Assembly: GCA_025345505.1 (NCBI GenBank)
Contig: JANVCC010000013.1
Span: 2,092,728-2,156,727 of the forward strand
Reading direction: 5' to 3'
DNA: 64,000 bases
Origin: Todiramphus chloris collaris
Lineage: Eukaryota > Chordata > Aves > Coraciiformes > Alcedinidae
This document shows, one piece after another, positions 11,531-23,656 of this stretch (the stretch's first letter is position 1; each line of letters starts with the position of its first letter). The notes beneath the pieces are model-generated. The model made no database searches, was not told where the DNA came from, and worked only from the letters and a program-made list of their open reading frames with translations. A program made the position numbers and the translations under genes.

Positions 11531-12427
11531 AGTGCACAAGTGACTCCAGTGACTTTGGAAGAGCTGGAAACCCGGAGGGTGGCCCAGCCCCAGCGAGGTC
11601 CTCAGCAGGGTGAGATCCAGTGTCCCCATGAGGTGACAGCAGTGACCCCATGTCCCCCAAAGGGTATCCATGGGGAGCTCTGGAGTCCCCTCGCACCCAG
11701 GAAGGCATTGATGAGGAGCTCCTGGGCTCTGCACAGCCAGGAGCCCATCGATGGGGAGCTCCAAGATCCTCCACACCCAGGAAACCTCTTCTCCATCCTT
11801 CCACGGTGAAGAGCACCCGGAGGCAGCCATCCTCCCACGCTGGCACCTGCCGACTCGGATTCCATCTTCCCTGGGCCTCAAGCGGCGACAGAAAATTGCC
11901 TGTTTACTGCAACTGCTGAGCCTGGAGCCAAAGGATTTTACCGGGCGCATCCGAGGGATGGATTGTGGCGTGGGCAATGGGGTGCCCCGTGGTTAAGCGC
12001 CGCCGTGGCATGCGCGGGCAGGACGGGCAGGGGTGGCTGCTGAGCTCCTGTGTTTAATTTGGAGTCATCATCAGCTCCGGGTAATTACGGGCCTGCATAT
12101 TAATGTGCAGGTGCTGCAGGATGCCGGGTGGTGACACAGCAGCTGGTGGGAGCAAGGGAGGGAAGGGGAACGGTGCCGCCAAAGCTTTGCTGGGTGCGAT
12201 TTATTTGCTTAACAAACGCATCGAGCCCTAAGTGCCTTCGATAAGTCCGTGGAAGGGCTGAGCTCTGTTTGCATGGCAAACGAGCTTTCCCGGGTGCTGT
12301 CTGGCCTCTAAGCAATAGGTCCTGTGCAGGCAGCTGCCTGCGCTGCCAGGCTGCAAGAGCAGCTCCCTGGGGCTTCGAGGAGCCGCAGGAATGCAGCTTG
12401 GTCTCATCTGATGGGGTTGGAAAGCCT

Positions 12428-12612
12428 GGCAGCCCTTCAAGCCTGCAAATCCCTGTTGCATTGCAGCCTGGCAAGCTGCAAATCCCTATCCCCATTGCAG
12501 GGCAGCCTTTCAAGCCTGCAAATCCTCGTTTCAGGGCAGCCCTGAAAGCTACAAACCCCCATTCCCATTGCAGGGCTCTTCAAGTCTGTAAATCCCCATC
12601 CCCATTACAGCA
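12428..12612. repeat. Tandem repeat, about 50-58-bp period
   Basis: Three to four units of the form TTCAAGCCTGCAAATCCC followed by CATTGCAGGGCAGCC, with variation. Confidence 0.75.
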
Positions 12613-15600
12613 CTCCAAGACGCCAGGACCCATCTCATTGGAAGCAGGAGGGTATTCCCAGCAATCTGTCTCCAAGCAGGGATGCGGGGAATGCTGGGTG
12701 ACATGTGTGAGCTTTGTGTGGCAGCTCCAGAAGAGGGAGGAGAGGAAAACAGGGAGTGCCACCACCTTGGGGACCTGCAAGCGAGGCCAACAGCACCCTG
12801 AGGGAGCTGTGCCCGCGCCACAGCCTGGGCACCAAACCAGGCAGGAACCATGGCGAGGCGGGGAGACAAAACACACGGTTACCCCGAATCTCTGGGGAAT
12901 TGTCCTTGGATAAATGCAGCATTCCAGACTCTGCCAACTCATCTTTCAATTAGTAGGTTTAGTTGATAACCAGAGGAAAAAAAAAAAAAAAAGGCAGCCG
13001 GAGGTGGTGTTTTAGCGTGTGTTCATTATCTCCCCAGTGCTATTTGCTGGCTTTTCCCTTCCCTGGCTTATTTTCCTCCTCCCCATCCTGCCCATCCTGA
13101 TGCATGACCAGCCCCACTGCTGAGCACTGAACTGGGTTCAACCCCACATTCAGAGTCCCCTCCACCCACTGCCATCAGCAAAATCCCATGGGAGTAGAAC
13201 AGGATCCCCAGCATCCTGCCTCAGCCATCCACGCCCCATCCCTCCCTGGGGACAGGGATCCCCTCCTGGGCTCCAACACCCCAGATTTCTCACCAAAACC
13301 TGCATGTGCAACCACAGTGCAAGTGGCAGCTGCTCACCACAACAGCCTTCTCTCCAAAACGAGCCAAATCTCCACGTCAAGGAAATAAATGTACCATGCA
13401 AAGACAAAATATAGATTATTAGTAGATTATAGATAAATTAGTGAGAGCGAGCCTAGGGACCTGGACCAGCAGAGGAGGGAAGGGAGAGGACACAGCTGAA
13501 AAATCCTCATGCCTTTGAGGCTTGTTAGGGCGAGAGCTGCTTCATCTGACACCCATTTCCTTAAAAGCCTCATTTCACTGAGCTGAGCTTAGTTTTTAAT
13601 TTGCAAAGCCCCGAGAGGCGGGAGGGGGCAGCTGGGGACAGGGGCTGGCGGTGGGGACACTGGCATTAGGACTGTCACTGGAGAAGGGATGGGGCTAGTG
13701 GAGAGAGGAAGGGCCATGTTAAACCCCCCATGATTGGGGCTGTACCACCGGCCTCTGCGATGCTTCGAGGGATGGCAGCACATCTTATTCCTTCATCAAG
13801 AGATGAAGTGTTTTTTATGTCTGACCGAGCCTCCTACACAAGGAATCAGCCCTTCCCACCATCTCCCTTGGGGGGAGTCGTGTGGGCAGAGGTGGCAAAG
13901 GAGAGAGCCCTCCTTTTGTAGGGTACAAAAAGCTGTCCCCAGCTCCACTGCTGTCCCTTACAATGGGGATACAGGTCCTGACACTGGTGGAAAGGCCAGG
14001 AAGATGGGCAGCTCAGCCCTGGGATGGACACGGAGAAGCCTCATCCTTTGCTGATGGTTTTTGGCACTGCCAAAGGGTGCTCCCCGCACTCCTGGCCCCT
14101 GCTTTCCCGCAATGAACTTCCATCAGCTTCTGCAGCGTGGCCAGATCCTGACATCAGTGCAACCAGATCTGGAGCAGATCAAGCTACTAATGCAGGTTTG
14201 AACTTTCTACGAATTAACGGTCTTTCAGTTGGCTCTGCCACACCATGCCTGGCCAGCGTGTTTGCAGGAGAGCTGGCAGCCGGGTGCCATGCAGCAAGTG
14301 TCCCCAGCCCTGTCCTCTTCCTTTTGGTGGCCTCCTCATCACAGGGTCTGGTTTGCTGAACAGCTGTGCCAGGATCTGGCCAAAGCTGTGCAAGGGATGG
14401 ATGAAATGGGGCCCCTGGAGGGCAACAACTTGGTCCCCCAGTCCTCTTGGTAGTCCTGTGTCTCTCTCCCTTGCCTGCAGATTTGGGGGTTGCAGGAAGG
14501 AGAGGAGCAGGGGCCATGGCTGGGGTCCCTCCCTGCCCAGCTCAGACTCCCCACACGCTTGGCTTGAACATGGGGCTCACTCCCTAGCGTGCTCCTGGCT
14601 TTCATGCACCAGCAATATGCAGGCGTGCCAGGCTTGGCACTTCTCGACAAGCTGCCCACGGACCTGCTGTCCCATCTACTTGCCAGCGCAGTGAGGGGTG
14701 GGGAGGGGTCCCCAGGGCCCTTGCCAAGCTCCCACCTCCACAGAGCCCCTTGGTCCTCACTGAAACAGACGTGGCCACAGCCCACCCCCAAGCTCCAAGA
14801 ACCAGCTCCCATGTTATTCCTGGGGGGGAAGAGAACCCCTCTTCCACCCCTTCACATTCCAGCTTGATAAAGAAAGGGTGATGATCATGGCTGAACCTGA
14901 GGGGCCCAAGGATGTGTCCCTGGCATTGCCCTGATCAGAGTCTGGGAGGGCACATGCAAAGCCACTGGCACCAGTGTCCCCTCCAACAAGGGCACGGCAC
15001 CGCACAGATCCTGCCCTGGCTCTCCCCAGGGGCCACAGGCAGCTGGGCAGCCCCAGGGGGATCCCAGCCATCTGGCAGGGGCATGGTCGGAGCTGCGTGC
15101 CTGGCAGGGAGCTATGGCTGTTCCCAGGGGGCGTCATTTACCTGGGGCCAGCCATCCCCTGATAGCAGCTCCTCTCAACCTCTCCTGAGACCCCCAGGAT
15201 GCAGCAAGCCCAGCTCTGACCAGGAGCATCTCCTTTTCCCGCAGCGTCCTCCAGAGCAGGTGCTTGCTTGGATCTGCAGCTGCCTCTGCTCTGAAGCCTA
15301 GGTTTGGCCACAGGAAACCAGCACCGAAAGGGCACCTTACTGACTCCGTGCTCATTTTGGGGGATGCTCGATTCGCAGCACCTGGGATGGGGGTTCTTTT
15401 GGGGCAGGAGCCAGGCCAACCCCAGGCATCCTCCTTGTGATATCCCCTGCTAGTATCTCATGGCTTCCTTGTGATGGGGAAATAAAAGAGAAAAAAGTCA
15501 TTAAGAAAGGTCATGATGCTCACACCTCTGAGCCTGTCCCAACCCTCTCCCTCTCAAGAGACCCCCACGACACCCTGCAGCCAAAGGCTGGATGTGATGG

Positions 15601-16017
15601 GGAGAGGAGCTGGTGCATGCACGAAGCCGTGGGGCTTTGCCATCGGTGCTAGTGGCTGCTGGCATGGGCTGGAGGCACCAGAAGCCTCTAAGGATAAATG
15701 CAGTATGGCCAGGTGCCCATCACTCCAGAATCTGACACTGAGATGGCCCCACAGTCAACCCTTGGGCTCATTCCAACTTGTCAAGCCTTGAGATCCGCTT
15801 TGTCCCCAGGCTGGTGCAAGCGTCCTCAGCTCAGCTTCATTCATCCTTACTCAGGTTTTAGCAAAACACTCAGGTTTTGAGGGTTTCACCCACAAGTGTT
15901 TGCTGACTCATCATTGGTCCCACTCCTCAGGTGAGGCCAGGAAGGGTGGGAGATGAAGCCACCCCATACAGCAGATCCCAGCCGTGCTCTGGCTCAGCTG
16001 TGGGAGAAGCACATAGC

Positions 16018-16067
16018 TCTAACCTTAGACTGAGCCCTAACCTTAGCCCTAACCCTATCCCTAACCC
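16018..16067. repeat. Telomere-like (CCCTAA) degenerate repeat, left block
   Basis: CTAACCTTAG, GCCCTAACCTTAGCCC and TAACCCTATCCCTAACCC are degenerate vertebrate telomere-type hexamers. The block ends where a CR1 element begins and resumes at 16754. Confidence 0.65.
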
Positions 16068-16069
16068 AA

Positions 16070-16752
16070 AATCATAGGATCATAAATTCACAGAATTGTT
16101 TTGATTGGAAAAGATCTTCAAGATCATTGAGTCCAACAACTAACCCAGCACTGCCAGGTCACCACTAAACCATGGCCCTCAGCACCACATCTCCATGGCT
16201 TTGAAACCCCTCCAGGGATGGGGACTCCAACACTGCCATGGGTAGCCTGGACAGGCCTTGACAGCAGTTTTGCAGAAGAAATTGTTCCTCATGTCCAACC
16301 TAGACCTCCCCTGGTGCAACTTGAGGCTGTTTCCTCTTGTCCTGTTGCTTGTTCCTTGGGAGAAGAGACCAAACACCTACCTGGATCCATCCTCCTTTCA
16401 GGAAGTTCTGGAGAGCAAGGTCTCCCCTGAGCCTCCTTTGCTTCAGGCTGAACACCTCCAGGTTCACCAGACGCTCCTCACAACACTTGTGCTCTATATC
16501 CTTCCCCAGCTTTGTTGCCCTTCTCTGGACACACTCAAGCTCCTCAATGTCCTTCTTGGAGTCAGGGGCCCAAAACTGAACCCAGCATTCGAGTGGCAGA
16601 CTCCTAAGTGCCCAGTCCAGGGGGATGATCCCTGCCCTAGTCCTGCTGGCCACACTAGTGCTGATCTAAGCCAGGATGCTGGTGGCCTTCTTGGCCACTT
16701 GGGCACACACTGGCTTATCTTCAGGTGCCTGTTGACAACCTCCCCTTTGTAG
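16070..16752 (-). mobile_element. CR1 LINE fragment, minus orientation
   Basis: On the plus strand it begins with the reversed 3' tail (ATCATAGGATCATAAATTC), then GATCATTGAGTCCAAC, CCATGGCCCTCAGCACCAC and CCTCCAGGGATGGGGACTCC. It extends through the CTTCTCTGGACACACTCAAG block to the TGGCCACACTAGTGCTGAT region. It is 5'-truncated and lies between two telomere-like blocks. Confidence 0.9.
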
Positions 16753-16753
16753 A

Positions 16754-16806
16754 GCCTCCCTAAATCTAACCACAGCCTTAACCCAGACCTAACCCTAACC
16801 TTAATC
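16754..16806. repeat. Telomere-like (CCCTAA) degenerate repeat, right block
   Basis: CCCTAAATCTAACC, GCCTTAACCC and GACCTAACCCTAACCTTAAT continue the telomere-like sequence seen left of the CR1 insertion. Confidence 0.6.
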
Positions 16807-17764
16807 CTAGCTCCATCCCTGCAGCAACTGGAAGGAGGCCAAGCCCATCTGCCCTGCACCAGAACCACAGCCCCAAGCCACTCGACACCCCAATTTCCCA
16901 CCTGACCATATCCCCAGGGTGCTGCGGAAGGACTGGGGAAGGAGCCCCATGTCCTTCACCTTCCCTGGAACAATCCTTCTGAGGATGAACAAGCCTCACA
17001 GCCTCTCCTGAACCACAGATCCCATCATTGGTGTCCGGCAGTGACAGAGCAGAGATTTCTTGCCTGGAGTAGCTGATCATAAAATGATTAGAGGATGTGT
17101 CATCACCCTGCTCAAGCCTGACTTTGCTGGTACCTCCTCTTCTCCCCATTGATAGAGCTGTTTTGCTTGGCCCTGATTTCTTATTTAAAGGCTTCCACCT
17201 GAATTTGCCATATGGGGAGGATGCTGCCATCAGCCTGGCTACATTATCACTAGTAAAAAAATGGGAAAAGGCCCTGGTTTTTTGAGAGCAAGGAAAAATA
17301 TGGTAACACCCATGGCTTGCATCCTTTCAGGTGAGCTCTAGCTAAGTGTAAGCTCAAGGATGAACCTGTGGGCCCACCCTGACCGCAGGACCTGGGGGCA
17401 GCCCCAGCCCTTGCAGAGGATCAATCCCAGCCTGAAAACTGTTGTGAAGCTGTAGGGATGTCCCAAATCCACTCAGATGTTGATGTTCCACAGGCAGGAG
17501 CATCAAGACTCTGCTGCAATGGCGTGAGGTTCAGGGTCCCTGAGGGGCTTGCACCAAAGTTTTGCACACCAGGCAGCGGGAAGTATCAGCATCTTCACCC
17601 CGTAGCAACCAGATCCTGAACCTCAGGGGTCATGGACAGGGCCCCTTCCAGACCCATTTGCCCACAGCCAGGGGGAGTGAAACCACATTTGGCCATCAAC
17701 AGATCAAGGAAAGAGGTGGAGAGAAAAAAAAAAAAAAGCCCTCCACTAGTCTTAGCTTTTCAAC

Positions 17765-17890
17765 TGCTCCTTATAAATAGCTCCTCAGTGTCTTCTGAGT
17801 CACCCAGCTGAAACGTGCAAGCTCATAACAAACTGGGAAGGGGCTGGGAAGTGATTATAAGCCAGCGGAGGCTTTCTGGCAGAGTCATCA
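17765..17890. promoter_or_regulatory. MEF2-type and AP-1-type motif cluster (candidate)
   Basis: TTATAAATAG (17771-17780) fits the MEF2 consensus YTAWWWWTAR and is also TATA-like. TGAGTCA (17796-17802) is an AP-1 site. The block is unique sequence in PDE2A intron 1, about 5.6 kb downstream of the first exon. PDE2A is a heart- and brain-expressed gene, so a MEF2 site is plausible, but this is motif-based inference. Confidence 0.25.
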
Positions 17891-19019
17891 CTTCAGTGAC
17901 AGGACTGCACTGGCAGCTGCTGTTTGCTTTTTCCCTCCTCGAGTGCAGCGATCCTCCACTGCATCTGCTGAGCAGAGGCCTTTGGGGATGCTGAAAGATG
18001 CTGTGAGGGCATCCTCAACACCTGGGCCAAGCCCTGAGCCCCTCAAAGCCCCAGACAAAAAATCAGGTTTTAACATTTTCTGTGGGAAATGCAACCATCC
18101 GAAACCGCCTCCTTCTGATATTTGATTTATTACAGAAAACACAAACTGACGCAGACCCAAAGGGCATGAACACCCCCCGCCCAACCAAAAATGCTCCCTG
18201 CAAGCTCTCGAGTCAACCTTCTCCTTCAACTCTCCACACTGGCATTGCAGGCAGGGCTCTGCCAGGCTGGGGCAGGGCATTCAGGGCACAGGATTTGGGG
18301 GTGGGAGCCAGACCAAGGACTGCTGCTGCCAAATAACCAGCCCCCCCAGGGACATGGCTGAGCCAGCACTCAGTGAGTACCACAAGCTGCTGTGCTGTTT
18401 CATCCCTTGAGGATACTACATGGGTTTGGGGACACTGTCCTGCTGCCTGGGAATGCCACAACTTTGTGGACCACCATTGACTGGCAACAGCTGCCCAAGG
18501 ACATTTGTCCCAGGCTGCAGAGCTTTGTCCCAGCTGCAGACCTTTGACCCAGGCTCCAAACCCCAAAACAGCAAATCCTGGGGTCATCACCCATTGCTCA
18601 AGGTAGGCAAGACCCCCACCCACCCTCAACACTTCAGCCAGGGGACCCAAGCTGTCAGGCTCTCCATTGCCTGCACTTTGCCTGCTCTCCATCACCCAAC
18701 CACTATGTGGATGGAGCCACAACAGCAGACAAAGCATCTCCCAGCACTCTCCATCCCCCTCACTCCCCCCTCCAGACAGGCCCATCCATTAATGAAGACA
18801 GCTCATCCCTTTGCAGGAAAAAGCTGGACAGGCAGAAAGTCCCAAGCAGCTCTGGGCCCTGCCTGCATTTCTGGCTGCAGCCCAGCACAGCTCTCGGGGA
18901 GCCACGTGGGAGCCGGGAAAAGAGACAAAAGCGAAAGCGAGGACCAGGGCTCAGAGGAGAGCAGGAGGCAGGAAGAATTCCCAGAAAGAGCTGCTGCATC
19001 CACCACTGCCCCAGGGAAA

Positions 19020-19300
19020 CACAGAATCATTTAGGTTGGAAAGGACCTTAAAGATCATTGAGTCCAGCTGTTAGCCCAGCACTGCCAGGTCACCACTAAA
19101 CCATGGCCCTCAGCACCACACCTGCTGAACCAAGGATTCGAGGGGCAGTCTCCCCAGTGCCCAGTCCAGGGGGACAGTCCTGCTGGCCACACTAGTGCTG
19201 ATCCAAGCCAGGATGCTGGTGGCCTTCTTGGCCACCTGGGCACACACTGGTTCATCTTCAGCTGCCTGTCGACACCCCCCCCCCCCCCCCAGGCCCTTTT
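19020..19300 (-). mobile_element. CR1 LINE fragment with internal deletion, minus
   Basis: The reversed CR1 3' tail and first about 90 bp (to CCCTCAGCACCACACC) are joined directly to a far more internal CR1 block (GAGGGGCAGTCTCCCCAGTG through GGTTCATCTTCAGCTGCC). The roughly 450 bp that separate these blocks in the other copies here are missing. It ends in a C run. Confidence 0.85.
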
Positions 19301-20254
19301 GGGATCTTGCATCCCCCACAGACGAGCTGCTGGACAGCTGGCTGCCCACCCCAGATGGATGGATGCATATCCTCCCAGAGCTGATGGAGCCACACAGCTC
19401 CTGGGGGGCTTGGCTGGAGATGATGGCCAGGGCATGCTCAGTGCAGCCCCTCAGTGGCAGAACCACTGGTGCTGCCATCCAGGGCCCCAGTCAGCCCCAC
19501 GGTGTGCGAGCATGCCCAGCAGAGCGGAGGCCGGCCTGGTTGCCTGCATCTGCACTAGCATCTGGCTGGCAGCCAACAAGCACCGGAGGTTAATTCCCCA
19601 ATACTATAAAACCACTCACTGCTCTGAAGCTGAGGATGCTCAGGGGGATCGGTGGGAAGCTCCTGGTCCCCACTCACGGGACCTCCCCGGGCATGGAGAT
19701 GTGCAAGGTGCCAGGAAGCTCGCAGCCAGGAGTCTTCCCCTCCATCCTCTCTGCAAGACACCTCGGAGCTCCAGGGCTGGGTTCCCACCCAGGGTGGGTG
19801 ATGTTGAAGTGCCCCAGATATCTCCCAGCATCTGGCTGTGCAAAAGGCAGAGGCACAAACACCTCGAAGCTTTTCAAAGGCCCAGAGAACGTCATGAAGC
19901 TGCTTGCAGATCCTGAGGAGACTAACAATGGGGGGCCAGGCTGCCCTCACCCCACTGAAGCCCTTGAACCTGGTAAGTGGGTGCCCAGCAAGCAATGGAG
20001 CCACCCCAGCTGTGCTGGATGGGGTGATGGAGTAGATATTTTCCACAGCACTTTAACATTCAACACAGGGGCCAGTAATAACCACAAAGCAGAGGTTTGG
20101 GGCGGGCTTGGCAGCCTGCCCTCAGCTTTGGAGATGCTCAGAAACTTCCAAAAGGCAGACAAAATGTTTTACCAGGCAGCTTCTGCCCCCAGTGTCCAGA
20201 CAATGTTGCTCCCTGGGTACCTGCAGAGTTAATGCCACCTGAGCAAGCCACAGA

Positions 20255-20330
20255 AAAATAGAATTATAGAACAGCTTGGGTTGGAAGGGACCTTTAAAGG
20301 TCACCTATTTCAACCCGCATGGATGCCACA
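20255..20330 (-). mobile_element. Short CR1 3'-end fragment, minus
   Basis: TAGAATTATAGAACAGCTTGGGTTGGAAGGGACC followed by a diverged GTCACCTATTTCAACCCGCATGG block matches the last about 75 bp of CR1 in reverse. Confidence 0.75.
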
Positions 20331-23300
20331 TCTCTACTGCCAGTGCTGCCCTTTGGGCCATGCTCTGGGGGTAACGGGGAGGATGCACAAGAAGGGGAAG
20401 GACCAAGATTTCCCTCTGACATGTGCCCAGGCCACACAGGCAGCAGCAGGCAGGGATATCAGCAGCATCACAAGTATCACCTCATGCCATCAGCCCCTCC
20501 AGCTTCTCCCTTGGGCACCCTCCGGGCCAGGACCCCAAAGGAAGCAGCTCTTTGTGAGTACATCAGGGAGGTAAAATGAGGATGGTGTGTCACACATCAC
20601 CCTTGCATGAACCTTGATGGGGACACACTATCTGGGTCCCGGCATGTATCTGGGGACACAATGTCCGGATCCTGGCATTGACCTGGAATAACCAGCCCAG
20701 AGACTAACACGCTCCTGTGAAGATACCGAAGAACCATCTTTGTCCTCTAGCAGGACACTGGGCCCTTCGCTTTGCCATTGTCCGTGGGCTCCTGGCTGCT
20801 CAGCCATCTGTGCCATGGGCAAGATGGAGCTCGTCCCAGCTGTGTCCACAGCCACAGTCCCTCCTGCATCATGCACCTGACACCAACCCTGTCACCATAC
20901 CAGCACTCAGCTTGGTGACACTTGGCTGGTTCACACATCCCCGTGTCTGTTCCTTCCAGGCAGCTGCCACAAGCAAAGCAGGCAGTGGGGAGAGCTGGAC
21001 AAGGAGCAGGCAAGGCTCAAAGGAAGCCTTGACCTCTCATCAGCCTCCACTGAGCCAGGTCCTTCCCTGCAGGGATGCTCAGAGCATCATCTCCTCCTCC
21101 GTGTTTTCAATCTGCAGAGCTCGGCTGCTTCTCCCCCAGCCCTGGCTGCTGTCAGATGCCGTGAAAGCAGCAGCTCCAGGCACCCTGGCATCCCACCCGC
21201 CGCTTAAATGGGGTCAGGAGCAGCCTGCCTGGGAACAGGCTTCCCACTGGGGAAAAAAGGAGGAAATGGGTTAAAACGTGACCTGAATAACACAAAATGG
21301 CACTCCCCAACACTCCCCTGCGATACATCAGAGCTTATCAGCCAGTGCACGTGGGAGACCTGGCCCACTGACAGATTTTGGCCCCACACAGCACCCCAGC
21401 CGGGCAGCAGCACTTCGCAAGGGTGGGCAGTGGCACCACCAAGATCTGCCTGCAGCATGCAAGACAAGGTGACATGGAAACAATGCATGGTTCGAGTGGA
21501 GACAGGGAGTGGGCAGCATCACCCCACGGAGCTGGCCTCACCAGGGGCACGAGTGTGGAAGGGGCAACAGCTTCATGGGCATCATCTGAAAGCTCTTGGG
21601 AAGCTTTTCCACCTCTAGAAATTCCCCTTGGTGTACAGGAACAGGGATGAACGTCTAGGAAGGACGTGAAGTTATGTCCTGGGTAAAAAGGGGAAGGATC
21701 TTGGCTCACCATTTCTGCCTCTCCTGCCCTGGGCAGCTTGAGGGGTGCAGCCAGTCTGTCTCTGCTAAGTTTCTATAGCATCTATCATTCTTAAAATCCA
21801 TTAAAGAGCAGCTGCACGTCAGCAGAGGCATTCCAGCCGGAGGAAACATAGGGATAGCATTGGCATTTCAAGACCTTTGTGTGTTTTGCTTAAAGAAAAG
21901 GACACGGGCACATGTTCTGGCAGCAGCATGAAAGGATCTCTGCAGGGAACAAAGCCAGGAGAGCTGGGGGGGGAGGATGCTGCCCAGGGAGGAGGTTAGA
22001 CATGCACCCACAGCAGCATAAAGGGATCAGCAGCTCTTGGTGTCTCTGGAAAGTGGGTTCAAGCCCCCCACCACGTGTAGGAAGGAGAGATACTAGAGGT
22101 TATTTTCTATAGAGAGGGGCAAACTTTGCATCTGAAGGTCACCTCCTGAAGGTGTGAAAACCTGGCGATGCCAGAGGGAAACATGTAGGGCTGGGGCAGG
22201 AGAGGGCGGCAGCATCACTTGCACCCTGATGGTCCTGGAATGCCTAAAGCACCTGCTCCAGGAGACCTGAGCCTGCTTGTGGCCACAACCCCATGCAGCG
22301 AGGTGGCTCCTGGGAGCGGTGGTCCCAGTGCAGGCTGCTGAGCCAGGCAGTTTGGGCAATCCCTGAGCACGTGGAGCTGGCATTGCCAGACAAAGGAATC
22401 CAAGCACTGAGCCGCCTTTCTCCTTGTCCCCTTTCACCTGCATCCTTTCCCTGCTAGATCAGCTCATTCCTCTTGCAATGTGGGGTCTGATCCCAGCAAT
22501 CGCCAGGGAAGCAAGGAATCGGGAGCACCCAAGATCTCCCAGTACTCAGGAGGCAGAGCACCCACGTATTGCACATCGCCTGTGCACTGCCTGCTGCTAC
22601 CCGGCAGCTGTGAAGCCTCGTGAGCGCTATACACACACGCGCGCAGAGCCGGGGGTCTCCGCCATCCTTAACCAAGCCCGTGGGCGATGGGAATTCAGGC
22701 ACCGCATGTTTTCTGTTAGCCAGCTCAGCTCCTCTTTACACGTGGGCTCTCCAGAGCATCACCCTTCACCGCTTCCAGGGAGCACTGTCATCCCTCAGCA
22801 AGGTCACCCCAGACTCGCAAGCAAAGCCCCTCATGCCTGCTCCACGGAACAAGATCCCTGTAGCCCACAGAGCCCCTTCCCCACCTTGCCGCATGTGGCA
22901 CCAGGACCCCCAGACCTGTTGCGTGGGTGTGGGTGTGGGGGGTGGCTTCTCTTGTTCATGTGGAGCTGCTGAAAACACGATTCAGAGGCCTGACCTGCAT
23001 TTCACAAAGTCACCCAGGCTCCCCCCAGCCCACCGCTGGGCCAGGAGCCTTCCACCTCTGCAGGACACTGCCATGGGGCAACGGTGGCTCAGGAAACAGG
23101 GAGATGCTGTTCACACCTGCCCTCCAGCACAGAGCCCTTCGGTCAGCTGCCAGAGACAACCCGCCCTGGGCTAACACATGTGGCTAGCAGGAAAACAGGG
23201 GGGCTCACAGCCTCTTGTCATTCCCCCACGAACCCCTCCTCACCACTCCTCACCAGATGTCAGGCAGGAGGAACTTTTTCCTGTCTCCCTTTTCCTCGCT

Positions 23301-23403
23301 TTCTCTCTCACTCCTTCACCCAGCATCACCCCCGGAGCATCCCTCCCTCCCTCCCTGCCGCCGTGGTCCCCCCCATCCCCTGTGCCGGCGGGAGGGCACT
23401 CAC

Positions 23404-23471
23404 AGGTCAGACGCTGTCGCCTGGTACGGCTGGCTCCGGCAAAGGATGGAGTGTCCGCAGCCCTGGCCCAT
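23404..23471 (-). CDS. PDE2A: PDE2A first coding exon (PDE2A3-type, membrane-anchored N-terminus)
   Basis: Read from 23471 on the minus strand, the exon encodes MGQGCGHSILCRSQPYQ then ATASD and two bases of the next codon, before a donor GTGAGTG. The known mammalian PDE2A3 start is MGQACGHSILCRSQQYP, so the match is nearly exact over 17 residues. Gly2 (N-myristoylation) and Cys5 and Cys11 (palmitoylation) that anchor this isoform in membranes are all present. PDE2A hydrolyses cAMP and cGMP and is activated by cGMP through its GAF domains, which are encoded further left, outside the window. The start ATG has G at -3 and G at +4. The exon is too short to show as a long open frame; it was recognised by homology. 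An upstream ATG overlaps it in another frame. Confidence 0.92.
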
Positions 23472-23481
23472 GGCTCCGCAT
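23407..23481 (-). other. Upstream ORF overlapping the PDE2A start codon
   Basis: An ATG with A at -3 lies 10 nt upstream of the PDE2A ATG and opens a +1-shifted frame of 24 codons. It ends at TGA (23409-23407), inside the PDE2A coding exon, three bases before the splice donor. If the leader is transcribed from upstream of this point, the uORF must be bypassed by leaky scanning for PDE2A3 to be made. No peptide function is implied. Confidence 0.6.
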
Positions 23482-23656
23482 GCTTCGGCAGCCCTGCGGG
23501 ACTCGGAGAGGGCTACCAGCAGGCTGCGGTCAGCGAGGAGCCGCCGCTGAGCCCTGTTCTCGGTGCTGGCTGGGAGCGGAGCCTGCTATCTCCAGCTCGC
23601 TGCTGTCACCGAACCCGATGCAGCGCGCCGAGGCGTGCGGGAGGGGAGGGCAGAGA

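Larger units (their letters stand above)
1..23403 (-). other. PDE2A: PDE2A intron 1 (5' part, runs off the left edge)
   Basis: This is everything to the left of the PDE2A first-exon donor at 23403-23402. I read the minus strand for the next PDE2A exon (the conserved segment that follows the isoform-specific N-terminus, then the GAF domains) and found nothing convincing, so exon 2 is probably outside the window. The stretch holds minisatellites, TG-rich tracts, CR1 LINE fragments and homopolymer runs, listed separately. Between them is GC-rich unique sequence without coding character: many open frames exist, but they are repeat translations or compositionally biased shadows. Blocks with no other entry (0.5-2.1, 2.4-3.3, 3.7-4.6, 6.8-7.9, 8.7-9.2, 12.7-16.0, 17.0-17.7, 17.9-19.0 and 20.4-23.3 kb) show nothing I can name. 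Confidence 0.7.
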
